Positions 28,574 through 37,365 of a DNA stretch of 64,000 nucleotides are shown piece after piece (positions within the stretch are counted from its first letter, which is position 1; each line of letters begins with the position of its first letter). This stretch comes from Amycolatopsis jiangsuensis (GTDB taxonomy: Bacteria > Actinomycetota > Actinomycetes > Mycobacteriales > Pseudonocardiaceae): assembly GCF_014204865.1 (NCBI RefSeq), contig NZ_JACHMG010000001.1, positions 7,714,501 to 7,778,500 on the forward strand. The letters are read 5' to 3'. Under the pieces are notes generated by a model. It had not been told where the DNA came from, ran no database searches, and saw only the letters and a program-made list of their open reading frames with translations. The translations under genes were made by a program, and so were the position numbers.

Positions 28574-28650
28574 CCATAGGGCGACCTTGGGCCTGCCTCG
28601 ACGCGGGCCTCGGACCTGCGGCAACGACGGGCCATGGGGCGGCCCTATGG
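28574..28650. promoter_or_regulatory. Widely spaced inverted repeat upstream of the histidinol-dehydrogenase-like gene
   Basis: CCATAGGGC (28574-28582) and GCCCTATGG (28642-28650) are exact complements with 59 bases between them, in the divergent promoter region of the dimethylformamidase-like and dehydrogenase genes. The spacing suits a looped or tetrameric regulator. Confidence 0.45.
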
Positions 28651-28708
28651 GTAGCCCAAGCGCATCCCCCCTGGTCCGGTGGCCGAGTTGTGCTTACCGT
28701 CTCGTGCC

Positions 28709-30064
28709 ATGCAGATCACCCCCTCCGAAGCGGCTCAGCTCGGCCCGTTGACCTGGCTCAAGAAGCCCGCCGTGGACGGCCCTCCGGCGCAGCGGGATCC
28801 CCGCGTCGTCGAACGTGTCACCGAGATGCTGCGCGACATCGAACTCCGCGGCCTCGACGCCGTCCGCCAGTACTCCGCGGACCTGGACGGCTGGACCGGT
28901 TCGCTGGAGCTCAGCCAGGACGAGCTGCGCCGCTCCGGCGACGAGCTGCCCGCCGACCTGCGCGAGGCCCTCGAACTCGGCTACGAGCGTACCCACCGGT
29001 TCGCCGCCGCCCAGCGCGAACGCCTGACCGACTTCGAGATCGAACTGGCCGACTCGGTCGTCTGCGGCCAGCACTACGTGCCGGTCGGCCGGGTCGGCGC
29101 GTACCTGCCCGCCGGCCGATTTCCCTTGCTGGCCAGCGCTTTCATGACAGTCGGTGTGGCCAAAGCCGCCGGGGTGCCGGCAGTGCTCGCGTGCACCCCG
29201 CCTTCCGGCGAATACGGTGCCCACCCGGCGGTGCTCTACGGTGCCTACCTCTCCGGGGCCGATCGCGCCTTCACCATCGGCGGAGTGCAGGCACTCGGCG
29301 CGATGGCCTTCGGGCTGCTGGACGAGGCCCCGGTCGACATGCTCGTCGGCGCGGGCAACGCCTACGTCACCGAAGCCAAGCGGCAGCTGTTCGGCCAGGT
29401 CGGCATCGATCTGCTCGCCGGACCGTCCGAGGTCGCGGTGATCGCCGACGAGACCGCCGACCCCGAATGGGTCGCCGCCGACCTGCTCGGGCAGGCCGAA
29501 CACGGCCCCAATTCCCCGGCAGCGCTGGTCACGACGTCCGAGGAGTTCGGCCGCGAGGTCGTTGCCGCCGTCGACCGCCGGCTGGCGACCCTCGCGACCA
29601 GCGGGGTCGCCGGGCCCGCGTGGCGCGACTTCGGTTCGGTCGTGGTCGCTCGCGACACCGCACAGGCCGCCGCGGTGAGCGACGTCTGGGGACCCGAGCA
29701 CCTGGAAATCCAGACCGCCGCCGACGACTACTACCTCAAGCACCTCACCAACTACGGCTCGCTGTTCCTGGGCCGGTGGAGCACCGTCGCCTATTCCGAC
29801 AAGGGCATCGCCGGCACGAACCACGTCCTTCCGACCGGCAAGACCTCCCGCTACAACGCCGGTCTGTCGGTTTCGCGATTCCTCAAGCCGCTCACCTACC
29901 AGCGGGCGGCCAAGGAGGGCACCGCGGCGCTGGCGCCCGCCGTCGAACGGATCTCCGCGTTCGAAGGCCTGGCCGCGCACGAGGCCACCGCCACCATCCG
30001 CATCGAGCACATCGGCCGCCACTCCGGCGCGTTCGACGGGACCCCCGCCGCCGACCGCGCCTGA
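28709..30064 (+). CDS. Histidinol dehydrogenase family protein (HpsN-like)
   Basis: 451 residues of the histidinol dehydrogenase family: YVPVGRVGAYLPAGRFPLLASAFM, GGVQALGAMAFG, GNAYVTEAKRQLFG, LAGPSEVAVIADE, and EHGPNSPAALVT near the Zn/catalytic region. No other his genes are nearby, and the PAGRFPLLASAFM signature resembles the sulfopropanediol dehydrogenase (HpsN) type rather than HisD, so it likely oxidises another alcohol by two hydride transfers. It is followed by an amino-acid permease. The start has no obvious ribosome site; a GTG at 28679 is an alternative. Confidence 0.8.
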   Translation: MQITPSEAAQLGPLTWLKKPAVDGPPAQRDPRVVERVTEMLRDIELRGLDAVRQYSADLDGWTGSLELSQDELRRSGDELPADLREALELGYERTHRFAAAQRERLTDFEIELADSVVCGQHYVPVGRVGAYLPAGRFPLLASAFMTVGVAKAAGVPAVLACTPPSGEYGAHPAVLYGAYLSGADRAFTIGGVQALGAMAFGLLDEAPVDMLVGAGNAYVTEAKRQLFGQVGIDLLAGPSEVAVIADETADPEWVAADLLGQAEHGPNSPAALVTTSEEFGREVVAAVDRRLATLATSGVAGPAWRDFGSVVVARDTAQAAAVSDVWGPEHLEIQTAADDYYLKHLTNYGSLFLGRWSTVAYSDKGIAGTNHVLPTGKTSRYNAGLSVSRFLKPLTYQRAAKEGTAALAPAVERISAFEGLAAHEATATIRIEHIGRHSGAFDGTPAADRA

Positions 30065-30072
30065 CCGAGTGC

Positions 30073-30100
30073 GGGGTGGGCCGGCCTGCCGGCCCACCCC
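30073..30100 (+). terminator. Strong hairpin between dehydrogenase and permease
   Basis: GGGGTGGGCCGG and its complement form a 12-bp GC stem with a 4-nt loop, nine bases after the dehydrogenase stop. It could terminate or attenuate transcription into the permease gene. Confidence 0.6.
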
Positions 30101-30189
30101 GGCACCACCACCACCCCGTCCCCGCGGCGTACCGGATCTGCGCCCGCCCGAGGACGTTCCCACGACGGCACGTCCGACAGGAGTCCTCC

Positions 30190-31575
30190 GTGTCCCACGA
30201 CGCCCCGCCCGCCTCCGGCGCCGCCCTCACCCCAGGTCTCAAGAGCCGCCAGATCACGATGCTCTCGATCGGCGGTGTCATCGGCGCGGGACTGTTCGTC
30301 GGGTCCTCGGCCGCGATCGCCGAAGCCGGTCCCGCCGTTCTCGTGTCGTTTCTCATCGCCGCCACGCTCGTGGTGCTCGTGATGAAGATGCTCGGGGAAA
30401 TGGCCATTGCCAACCCGGACACCGGCTCGTTCTCCACCTACGCGGACCGTGCGCTCGGCCGGTGGGCGGGCTTCTCGATCGGCTGGCTCTACTGGTGGTT
30501 CTACGTGCTGGTCATCCCGATCGAGGCGATCGTCGCGGGGAAGATCCTGGGCTCCGCGCTGTCCGTCCCGGGCTGGATCCCCGCGTTCGCGGTCATCGCC
30601 CTGCTCGCCGGATCGAACCTGCTGGCGGTGCGCAACTACGGCGAATTCGAGTACTGGTTCGCGCTGATCAAGGTCGTGTCGATCGTCGGGTTCCTCGTCG
30701 TCGGCGTCCTGGCGATCCTCGGCGTGCTGCCCGGCTCCACCGTGCACGGCGTCTCCCACCTCTGGGCCGACGGCGGATTCCTGCCCGAAGGCGGGATCGC
30801 GATCCTGGCCGGGTTGCTCACCGCGATGTTCGCCTTCCAGGGCAGCGAAATCGTCACCATCGCCGCCGCCGAATCCGAGAACCCGAAGCGCAACATCCGG
30901 AAAGCGATCCGCGCGGTCGTCTGGCGGCTCGCACTGTTCTATGTCGGGTCGGTCTTCGTCGTGGTCGCCCTCGTCCCTTACAACGCTGGCGATCTCGCGG
31001 CGGTCGGTTCCTACCAGGCAGCCCTGCAACGGATGAACATCCCCGCAGCGCCGGTCATCATGGACATCGTCGTCCTCGTCGCCGTCTGCAGCTGTCTCAA
31101 CTCCGCGATCTACACCGCCTCCCGCATGGTGTTCTCCCTCGCCCGACGAGGCGACGCGCCGCGGCTGCTCGGCACCACGGGCCGCAACAGCACCCCGCGC
31201 CGCGCGGTCCTGGCCTCCACCGTCGTCGGTGCGGTCGCCGTGGTCGTCAATTACGCCGTCCCGGACGTCTTCGACTACCTTCTCGCCTCCAGCGGCGCAA
31301 TCGCGCTGATGATGTACCTGGTCATTGCCATCACCCAGTACGCCACCCGCCGCTCCCTGCGGGCCCAGGGCACGGAATCCCGCCTCGAATCCCCGATGTG
31401 GGCCTTCCCGTACCTGACCGTCGCCACCATCGCCGGCATCGCGGCGGTCCTCGTCACCATGGCGATCCTGCCCGGCCAGCGACTCGAACTCTGGCTGTCG
31501 ATCGCCCTCGCCGCGATTCTCGTTGTCGCCGGCGTGGTCGTGCAACGACGCGCCAAACCGGCCGAGGGTTCCTGA
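30190..31575 (+). CDS. APC-family amino acid permease (GabP-like)
   Basis: 461 residues with twelve helices. The N-terminal consensus LKSRQITMLSIGGVIGAGLFVGSSAAI and FQGSEIVTIAAAESENP are typical of the amino acid transporter (AAT) branch that includes GABA and aromatic amino-acid permeases. GTG start with AGGAG seven bases upstream. Likely imports an amino acid or related amine for the neighbouring dehydrogenase and amidase-like enzymes. Confidence 0.9.
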   Translation: MSHDAPPASGAALTPGLKSRQITMLSIGGVIGAGLFVGSSAAIAEAGPAVLVSFLIAATLVVLVMKMLGEMAIANPDTGSFSTYADRALGRWAGFSIGWLYWWFYVLVIPIEAIVAGKILGSALSVPGWIPAFAVIALLAGSNLLAVRNYGEFEYWFALIKVVSIVGFLVVGVLAILGVLPGSTVHGVSHLWADGGFLPEGGIAILAGLLTAMFAFQGSEIVTIAAAESENPKRNIRKAIRAVVWRLALFYVGSVFVVVALVPYNAGDLAAVGSYQAALQRMNIPAAPVIMDIVVLVAVCSCLNSAIYTASRMVFSLARRGDAPRLLGTTGRNSTPRRAVLASTVVGAVAVVVNYAVPDVFDYLLASSGAIALMMYLVIAITQYATRRSLRAQGTESRLESPMWAFPYLTVATIAGIAAVLVTMAILPGQRLELWLSIALAAILVVAGVVVQRRAKPAEGS

Positions 31576-31700
31576 CCACGCGGTGCCGTGCCCGGACTTG
31601 GTCGGCATCAGTCGAGCTTCGGAAGCAAGAGCCGGCTCGTCATGACCAAGGGATCGCACGGGTGGGCGCGGGCCGGGGGAGGCACCGCCCTCCGGAACCC

Positions 31701-32405
31701 TCAGTGCACGCCTGCGTCCGCCGACCCGGACGTGAGGCGCGGAAGGTGCTTGCCGAGGGTGTCGGCCAGTTCCTGGACCTGGTGGACCAGCTCTTCGCGA
31801 TAGGTGATGACGCTGTCCCAGTACAGGCAGATGGTGCCGCGCAGGACGTCCCCGCTGCACACCGGCATACCCATCCAGCTGTGGAAGCCTTCGGACACGA
31901 CGAGATCGGTCGCGGACCGGAACAGTGGGTCGGTCTGGGCGTCGGCCGAGAATACGTGCTGGTTGTGCTTGACGATGTTCGGCAGGACGACCCCCTCGGC
32001 CCGGCCCTTGACGAGGATTTCCTCGACGTAGCGGGACGAGAGACCCCGCCAGCGCATCGTGGCCGGGGCGAGCGTCGGATCGGCGGTCCGGACGTTCCCG
32101 GTGGCCACGTGGACCCGGTCGGCGCCGAGTGAGGTAGTGGCGACGTCGCAGGCGAGGTCGAGCAGTCCCGCCAGGCTGCCGACCGTGGACGCCTGCTTGT
32201 CGAACTGCTCGAAGTGATCCGGGCGGGTGGCGGTGCTGCCGGTCATCGTCTCGACGACGTGCGTCGAGAGCGACTCCTTGATCCCCGGCCCCTGCTCGAC
32301 GTGGCGGACGTAGAACTCGAGAGCGTCGCTGTCGGAGTCGAACGACGCCAGGACGATCAGCTCGTAGGCCCCGGTGGTCAGGTGGACCTCTTCGACCCGG
32401 AGCAT
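31701..32405 (-). pseudogene. Truncated Lrp/AsnC-GAF regulator
   Basis: The remaining frame begins exactly at an insertion-sequence junction (32405/32406). It encodes the effector-binding half of an Lrp/AsnC regulator (LTTGAYELIVLASFDSDSDALEFYV ... SLSTHVVETM) followed by a GAF domain (about 150 residues). The N-terminal HTH is missing, so it cannot bind DNA as an Lrp protein. The break is caused by the adjoining IS256 tail. Confidence 0.8.
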
Positions 32406-32809
32406 CGCCGCCACGCCCTGGACGCGGTCACAGCATTCGATGCCGCCTACGGCGCGAAGTTCCCCAAGGCGGCCGCGAAGATCACCAACGACGTCGACGA
32501 GCTGATGGCGTTCTACGACTACCCGGCCGAGCACCGGATCCACCTGCGCACCACGAATCCCATCGAGTCGACGTTCGCCACGGTGCGGCATCGCACGAAG
32601 GTCACCAAGGGGCCGGGCTCGCGAGCGGCCGGGCTGGCCATGGCGTTCAAGCTCATCGAGTCAGCACAAACTCGCTGGCGCGCGGTGAACGCACCACACC
32701 TCGTTGCCCTCGCCCGTGCTGATACCACGTTCGTCAACGGCGTCCTGGTCGAACGACCCGACGAGGAAGCCGCTTAGAGATCTTGATCCACAGGTATTGA
32801 CAATAGCTC
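32406..32809 (+). mobile_element. 404-bp right-end fragment of an IS256-family element
   Basis: Matches 42784-43187 of the full element base for base in length with only a handful of substitutions and no gap, including the stop codon (32775-32777) and the right inverted repeat (ending ...CAATAGCTC). Everything left of the fragment is missing. It encodes the last ~120 residues of the transposase (LRTTNPIESTFATVRHRTK) and is non-functional. Confidence 0.9.
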
Positions 32810-32908
32810 GCGGTGTTCTCGGCGGCCGGGAAGGCGTGATGACCTCGCCGGGCAGTTGTCCGTCTCCCGCGTCATCCGGACGAGCGGCTTGTGCAGTTTG
32901 TTGCCGTA

Positions 32909-33016
32909 GTGAGCAATACAGTAGGAGGAGAAACTGCATCGAGTTCCTGGCGCGGTTGGTGTTCCTGTCCGGCCGCACCTGCCGGCTACCCGAACCTACG
33001 CATCGCGGAGAAGTGA
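32909..33016 (+). other. Small 35-codon open frame coupled to the amidohydrolase
   Basis: A GTG-initiated frame of 35 codons with a C-x-C pair (GWCSCPAAPAGYP) whose stop overlaps the amidohydrolase start (TGATG). No ribosome site precedes the GTG. Could be a leader peptide or chance. The rest of 32810-33015 shows no gene. Confidence 0.25.
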
Positions 33017-34065
33017 TGACCGCTCGCATCGACGTTCACCAGCACCTCGTCCCGCCGCCCTACCGCGACGCCCTGCGGGCAGCCGGCCTCACCGAAGTCG
33101 GTGGACGGGCCCTTCCGGACTGGAGTCCCGAAAGCGCCCTGGCGCTGATGGACGAAACCGGCATCGCCACCGGCGTGCTCTCGGTCTCGGCGCCCGGAAC
33201 CACGTTCCTCCCCGATCCCGGCGCCGCGATCACGCTTGCCCGCAAGGTCAACGAATACGGCGCCGCACTGGTCGAGCAAAACCCGCACCGATTCGGGCAT
33301 TTCGCCACCGTCCCGATGCCCGATGTCGACGCCGCCACCGCCGAAGCCGTACATGCCCTCGACACACTGCACGCCGACGGCGTGGTCCTGCTGGCCAACT
33401 CCCGGGGAACCTACCTTGGCGCCGAAGGCCAGGAGAAGCTTTTCGCCGCACTCGACGAACGCAACGCGCTGGCCTTCGTGCACCCCGCCGACCTACCCGG
33501 CCCGGCCGTACCCGGCATCGTGCCCTTCGCCGCGGACTTCCTGCTCGACACCACCCGCGCCGCCTACCTGCTGGTCCGCAACGGAATCGTGCGACGGTAC
33601 CCGAAGATCCGTTTCGTGCTGTCGCACGCCGGGGGATTCGTGCCCTACGCGGCGCACCGGATGGCCATGGGCCTGGCCAACGACGGCCACAGCATCCGCG
33701 ACACGCTCACCGACCTGCGCACGTTCTACTTCGACACCGCGCTGTCGGCCAGCCCCACCGCCCTGCCCGCACTGCTGGCTTTCGCCCGGCCCGAACGAAT
33801 TCTCTTCGGCAGCGACTGGCCCTTCGCCCCCGACATGGCCGTGCACTACTTCGCCACCGGTCTCGAGGAACACCTCCGCAACACCCCCTTCGGAACCACG
33901 ATCAGCACCGCCATCGATCACGGCAACGCCGCAGCCCTGTTTCCCCGCCTCGCTCGGGAAACCGTGGCCCCCGCGCAGATCGGGCGCGCGTCAGCCCTTC
34001 GCGGCGCACTCAAAACCCGTGTCATCCGCGCGTTGTTCAAGATCGCCGACCCCGCCCGAGGCTGA
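33016..34065 (+). CDS. Amidohydrolase family protein (ACMSD-like)
   Basis: 349 residues, TIM-barrel amidohydrolase. Metal ligands are visible: H8-Q-H10 near the N-terminus, His in FVHPAD, His in LSHAGG, and Asp in FGSDWPFAP. This layout matches the aminocarboxymuconate-semialdehyde decarboxylase/ gamma-resorcylate decarboxylase branch, which decarboxylates aromatic or muconate acids using Zn. GGAGAAGTG precedes the ATG. It stands alone between mobile-element debris. Substrate unknown. Confidence 0.88.
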   Translation: MTARIDVHQHLVPPPYRDALRAAGLTEVGGRALPDWSPESALALMDETGIATGVLSVSAPGTTFLPDPGAAITLARKVNEYGAALVEQNPHRFGHFATVPMPDVDAATAEAVHALDTLHADGVVLLANSRGTYLGAEGQEKLFAALDERNALAFVHPADLPGPAVPGIVPFAADFLLDTTRAAYLLVRNGIVRRYPKIRFVLSHAGGFVPYAAHRMAMGLANDGHSIRDTLTDLRTFYFDTALSASPTALPALLAFARPERILFGSDWPFAPDMAVHYFATGLEEHLRNTPFGTTISTAIDHGNAAALFPRLARETVAPAQIGRASALRGALKTRVIRALFKIADPARG

Positions 34066-34150
34066 AGCACCGCTGTTCTTTTGCAGCAAGGAAAGAACGA
34101 TTCCATCGCCGCGTTGTCGCCACAGGCACCGACACGGCCCATCGACCCGG

Positions 34151-34300
34151 TCAGCCCGTGAGTCCGTCCTTGCGGGAGAGCCCGTTCTCTGTGGCATGCG
34201 AGGAGAGGATCTGCTGCATCGAGCAGATCCACCACACCCGGTTCTCCGACGCGGTGAACCCCTGCGCAGCGAGCTCGTCGGCGATGAACCGATACGCCGC
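34151..34300 (-). pseudogene. IS3-family transposase fragment
   Basis: The minus strand encodes TAAYRFIADELAAQGF then TASENRVWWICSMQQILS and ends near GLSRKDGLTG, the region preceding the DDE core in actinobacterial IS3 OrfB proteins. Only about 50 residues remain. Confidence 0.6.
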
Positions 34301-34340
34301 GGTGCCGATGAGCAACGACGGCGCAGCGGCAGAGCTCTTT

Positions 34341-34359
34341 TCTTGACTTCCGATCAAGA
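34341..34359. promoter_or_regulatory. Operator-like site A upstream of hydrolase
   Basis: TCTTGA-N7-TCAAGA. The same motif recurs 45 bp downstream (34384-34406). Both precede the alpha/beta hydrolase gene. Confidence 0.65.
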
Positions 34360-34383
34360 GAGTTCTAGCCTTCGCGTCGACTC

Positions 34384-34406
34384 GCTCTTGATCGTTAGTC
34401 AAGAGC
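34384..34406. promoter_or_regulatory. Operator-like site B upstream of hydrolase
   Basis: GCTCTTGA-N7-TCAAGAGC, an exact 8+7+8 inverted repeat ending 27 bases before the hydrolase start. It probably binds the TetR protein encoded at 35553-36128. Confidence 0.7.
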
Positions 34407-34432
34407 GGTAGGTGAGCTGAAGAAGGTAGGCG

Positions 34433-35539
34433 ATGGAAACTTCGGCAGAGGAGGACAGCCGCACCGCGCCGGTGCGGCGGGACGTGTGGTTCGAGTCAGG
34501 CGGCGTGCGGTGCGCGGCCTGGCTGTACATCCCGGCAGCCGAAGGCGTGCCTCGGCCGCTGGTGGTCATGGCGCACGGGTTGGGTGCGGTGCGGGAGTGG
34601 CGGTTGGACGCGTTCGCGGAGCGGTTCGCCGCGCAGGGGTGGATGGTGCTGGTGTTCGACTACCGGCGTCTGGGCGCCAGCGAAGGATCTCCTCGGCAGC
34701 TGCTCGACATCGGCGACCAGCTCGACGACTGGCGGGCGGCACTGGCCTACGGCCGGTCCCTGCCGGAGGTCGATCCCGACCGGATCGCGGTGTGGGGGAC
34801 CTCGTTCGGCGGCGGGCATGTGCTGCGGATCGCAAGCGAGGACCACGGTGTGGCCGCGGTGGTGGCCCAGTGTCCGTTCACCGACGGTCTGGCGTCGTTG
34901 CTGTCCCGGTTCCGGTCCGGCCCGTTGAGCATGGTCGGGCTCATCATCGCCGCCGTGCTCGATGTCGCCGGGTCGGTGTTCGGGGTGAAGCCGGTGCTGG
35001 CTCCGGTGGTCGGGGTGTGGTGGATGCCTGCCTTCCTGGTGTCGCCGACCGCGATCGCCGCGGCGTCCAAGCTGATCCCGGCGGGGTCTCGGCTCTCGCC
35101 TCGCACCACCGGGGTCCTTGCCCGGATTCCAGCCGCGGGCAAGGGGCTGTCTCCTACCGTCGAGACGGGTGGGCAGCCGTTCGGCCCTGGTGACACCACT
35201 GTCGGCCGCGACACGATCTGGGGTGTCATGAAGGGCCCGGACGGTCGCGGCGACAGCGCCAACGCGATCGCGGCCCGGCTTGCGTTGCCGTTGCCGCTGT
35301 ACCGGCCAGGCAAGGACATGCGCAAGATCGCCGCGGCGACCCTGTTGTGCGTGTGCGGCGACGACCGCGCCGCCCCTGCACGCACCACGGCCCGTCTTGC
35401 GGTCGGGCAGGACCACGTCCAGGTCAAGCACTACGACGGTGACCACTTCGACATTTACGTCGGTGACCTGTTCGAGCGCGCCGTCGCAGACCAGATTCAG
35501 TTTCTCGCCGCCCGGTTCACGGCCGCGGCGGGCCGGTAG
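34433..35539 (+). CDS. Alpha/beta hydrolase
   Basis: 368 residues. Nucleophile elbow GTS124FGG, oxyanion region VMAHGLGAVREWRL, and late DGDHFDIY for the catalytic His; an acidic residue in CVCGDDRAA is the likely third member. Belongs to the dienelactone hydrolase/DUF1100-like esterase group acting on small esters. A convergent TetR gene follows, and twin operator-like sites lie upstream, which suggests substrate-induced expression. Confidence 0.88.
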   Translation: METSAEEDSRTAPVRRDVWFESGGVRCAAWLYIPAAEGVPRPLVVMAHGLGAVREWRLDAFAERFAAQGWMVLVFDYRRLGASEGSPRQLLDIGDQLDDWRAALAYGRSLPEVDPDRIAVWGTSFGGGHVLRIASEDHGVAAVVAQCPFTDGLASLLSRFRSGPLSMVGLIIAAVLDVAGSVFGVKPVLAPVVGVWWMPAFLVSPTAIAAASKLIPAGSRLSPRTTGVLARIPAAGKGLSPTVETGGQPFGPGDTTVGRDTIWGVMKGPDGRGDSANAIAARLALPLPLYRPGKDMRKIAAATLLCVCGDDRAAPARTTARLAVGQDHVQVKHYDGDHFDIYVGDLFERAVADQIQFLAARFTAAAGR

Positions 35540-35552
35540 CCGACCCGGCGCG

Positions 35553-36128
35553 TCACTTGGTGTCGGGAGCGCTCGGGACGGTGGCGATGCCGCGGGCACT
35601 GCGCACCAACGTCTCGACGACGGCGCGATCGCCCGCGGCGTCGCCTGCGTGCGTCAGCATCCCTTCGACGACGAACACCCCGATCCGGGTCATCGCCGCC
35701 TGCTCGGTCTCCGGCACGCCCAATGCGGCCAGATGCCACCGCAGGATCGTCTCCACCTGCTCGTGGAAGCCGTCGTGCCATACCCGCAGCGACTCCGATG
35801 CCGCGACTCTGGCGTGCACCGTCGTGATCAGCCGATCGACCCGCCGCAACTCGGTGACTGCCCACAACAGCTGCTCGACCGGCGGTTCGGCCGAGCGTTC
35901 CGCCACGCCGGCCAGGAACTGCGCGAACAGCGCGTCCAGAGCAGCGACCAGTACCTGGTCCTTGTCCTTGAAGTACCAGTAGACGGTGTTGGAGGTCACT
36001 CCCGCCGCACGCCCGATCCGCGCCACCGTCGTGGGGTCGTAGCCCTCTTCCACGAACAACCGGGTGGCCGCGGCGACGATCTCACCGCGCTTCTCTTCCC
36101 GGTCCTGCGGGCGTCGGTTACGCGGCAT
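35553..36128 (-). CDS. TetR family transcriptional regulator
   Basis: 191 residues: N-terminal HTH (ATRLFVEEGYDPTTVARIGRAAGVTSNTVYWYFKDKDQVL) and an all-helical ligand domain. Convergent with the hydrolase gene, 13 bases apart. No copy of the TCTTGA-N7-TCAAGA motif is seen in its own upstream region, so it may regulate mainly the hydrolase. Confidence 0.9.
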   Translation of the reverse strand: MPRNRRPQDREEKRGEIVAAATRLFVEEGYDPTTVARIGRAAGVTSNTVYWYFKDKDQVLVAALDALFAQFLAGVAERSAEPPVEQLLWAVTELRRVDRLITTVHARVAASESLRVWHDGFHEQVETILRWHLAALGVPETEQAAMTRIGVFVVEGMLTHAGDAAGDRAVVETLVRSARGIATVPSAPDTK

Positions 36129-36273
36129 CCCTCACCTGGCCAGATCGGTCACGCTGGAACCCCACCCTAAGGGGATACGGCGCCACAGACGATCTCGACC
36201 CGGCACGGCGCGCCGGACACTCACCCGATGGCAAGGTCGCAGGGTCTGCCCAGACTGTCGGTTGACACCGGAG

Positions 36274-36530
36274 TTAACTGTTTTCAGGTTGCTGCTGCGG
36301 TGATACTTCGTTTCGCTCCAGGACACGATCGCTAACCGGAGCTCCTCCCTGGTGCGCCACCGCGTTGCGCAGCGCGCTGACGGCGAGCGAGGCCCGCATG
36401 TGCGAGGTGATGGAGTATCCGACGATTTCGGTGGAGTAGCAGTCCTTGACCGCACACATATACAGCGTGTCCTCGGCGGTGGGATGTTCGGTGATATCGG
36501 TCAGCTGGCGAGGCACGGCTGCCGGACGCA
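36274..36530 (-). pseudogene. IS3-family transposase fragment (DDE region)
   Basis: The minus strand encodes LTDITEHPTAEDTLYMCAVKDCYS and YSITSHMRASLAVSALRNAVAHQ, the first Asp region of an IS3 OrfB catalytic core, truncated on both sides. It comes from a similar IS3 type as the 34.2-kb fragment but lies in the wrong order to be the same copy. Confidence 0.7.
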
Positions 36531-36766
36531 GGTTCTACGCGGTCGGCGTCAACCCCCGTGCCGCTTCCTTGAACCAGGTACGGGTACGCGGCTACTGGGT
36601 CTTGGTGTTCGGACTGAGTGCGGCATTGGCGGTGCTGGTCGGCACCGCGCTCGCGGGCTTCGCCGGCGGTGATCCGAACGCGGGCAGCCCCTATCTGTTC
36701 GAGAGCCTCGCCGCGGTGGTGATCGGCGGATACGGCCGCGACCGACATTTACGGAACAAGGTGTGA
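36513..36766 (+). pseudogene. Sugar ABC transporter permease fragment (RbsC-like)
   Basis: The plus strand encodes GRRFYAVGVNPRAASLNQVRVRGYW-type sequence followed by a membrane helix and GDPNAGSPYLFESLAAVVIGG, the C-terminal part of ribose-type ABC permeases. The N-terminus is cut by the IS3 fragment and the C-terminus degenerates (YGRDRHLRNKV). Confidence 0.65.
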
Positions 36767-36767
36767 A

Positions 36768-37147
36768 ATGACCGAAGGCGACCTTCTCGATTATCTCGCG
36801 GCGTTCAACCGAACACGCTGGCCGGGCCGCGGGCGATCAAGGGCTTCTAGCAGGAACTGCATTCGTCCGTGCGCGAGCTGCTCGCGGTCGACTTCCTCAT
36901 GGCGGCCGACGACCATCTCGCCTTGGAGCTGTACACCGGGTTCCGGGCATTTCGGGACCGGGAGCAGTTCACATTCGGCCCGCTGCTGGCCGGCGAGACC
37001 CATCGGTGCACCGATATGGTCCATTACGACCTGCGCGACAACTTGTTCGCGCGCATCCGGGTGGGCAGCTACCGGACCTGGGGCCGGGGAGAGCGGCTGG
37101 AGACCAAGCAGTTTCCCGGCATTTCCGGAGATGAACGGGATGCGTGA
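36768..37147 (+). pseudogene. SnoaL/NTF2-like protein remnant
   Basis: It opens as MTEGDLLDYLAAFN, then changes frame, hits an in-frame TAG (GF-stop-QELHSSVREL), and continues as LLAVDFLMAADDHLALELYTGF to RVGSYRTWG. This is the shape of a SnoaL-like polyketide cyclase/NTF2 fold with an internal deletion and a nonsense codon. Confidence 0.65.
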
Positions 37148-37213
37148 CGGTGCTGCTCGCCGAACCGAGCACGCCGCCCCGAGCTTTCGTCGGCCGGCCA
37201 GACGAGGACAACC

Positions 37214-37365
37214 ATGCTCAGCACGACCGCCGCAGTAGTGGAAGCACCGGGCGAGCCGTTCCGAATTCAGAGGGTCGACCTCGACGATCTCCGACCGGGC
37301 GAGGTCCTCGCCCGGATGGTCGCGGCCGGTTTGTGCCACACCGACCTCAGCGTCCAGGCCGGCAG
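37214..37365 (+). pseudogene. Zn-alcohol dehydrogenase N-terminal fragment
   Basis: Encodes TTAAVVEAPGEPFRIQRVDL and ARMVAAGLCHTDLSVQAG, the N-terminus of class III-type zinc alcohol dehydrogenases including the catalytic-zinc Cys. It is cut after about 50 residues where the integrase fragment begins. Confidence 0.75.

Noticed and set aside
26842-30189. A very long open frame on the plus strand upstream of the permease
   Set aside because: It runs antisense to the dimethylformamidase-like gene and through the dehydrogenase gene in another frame; composition is that of a high-GC shadow. Only the permease part from 30190 is real.
34151-36530. One IS3 element split by the hydrolase/TetR pair
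   Set aside because: Both fragments are on the minus strand, but the N-terminal part lies downstream of the C-terminal part, so they cannot be halves of one interrupted copy without further rearrangement.
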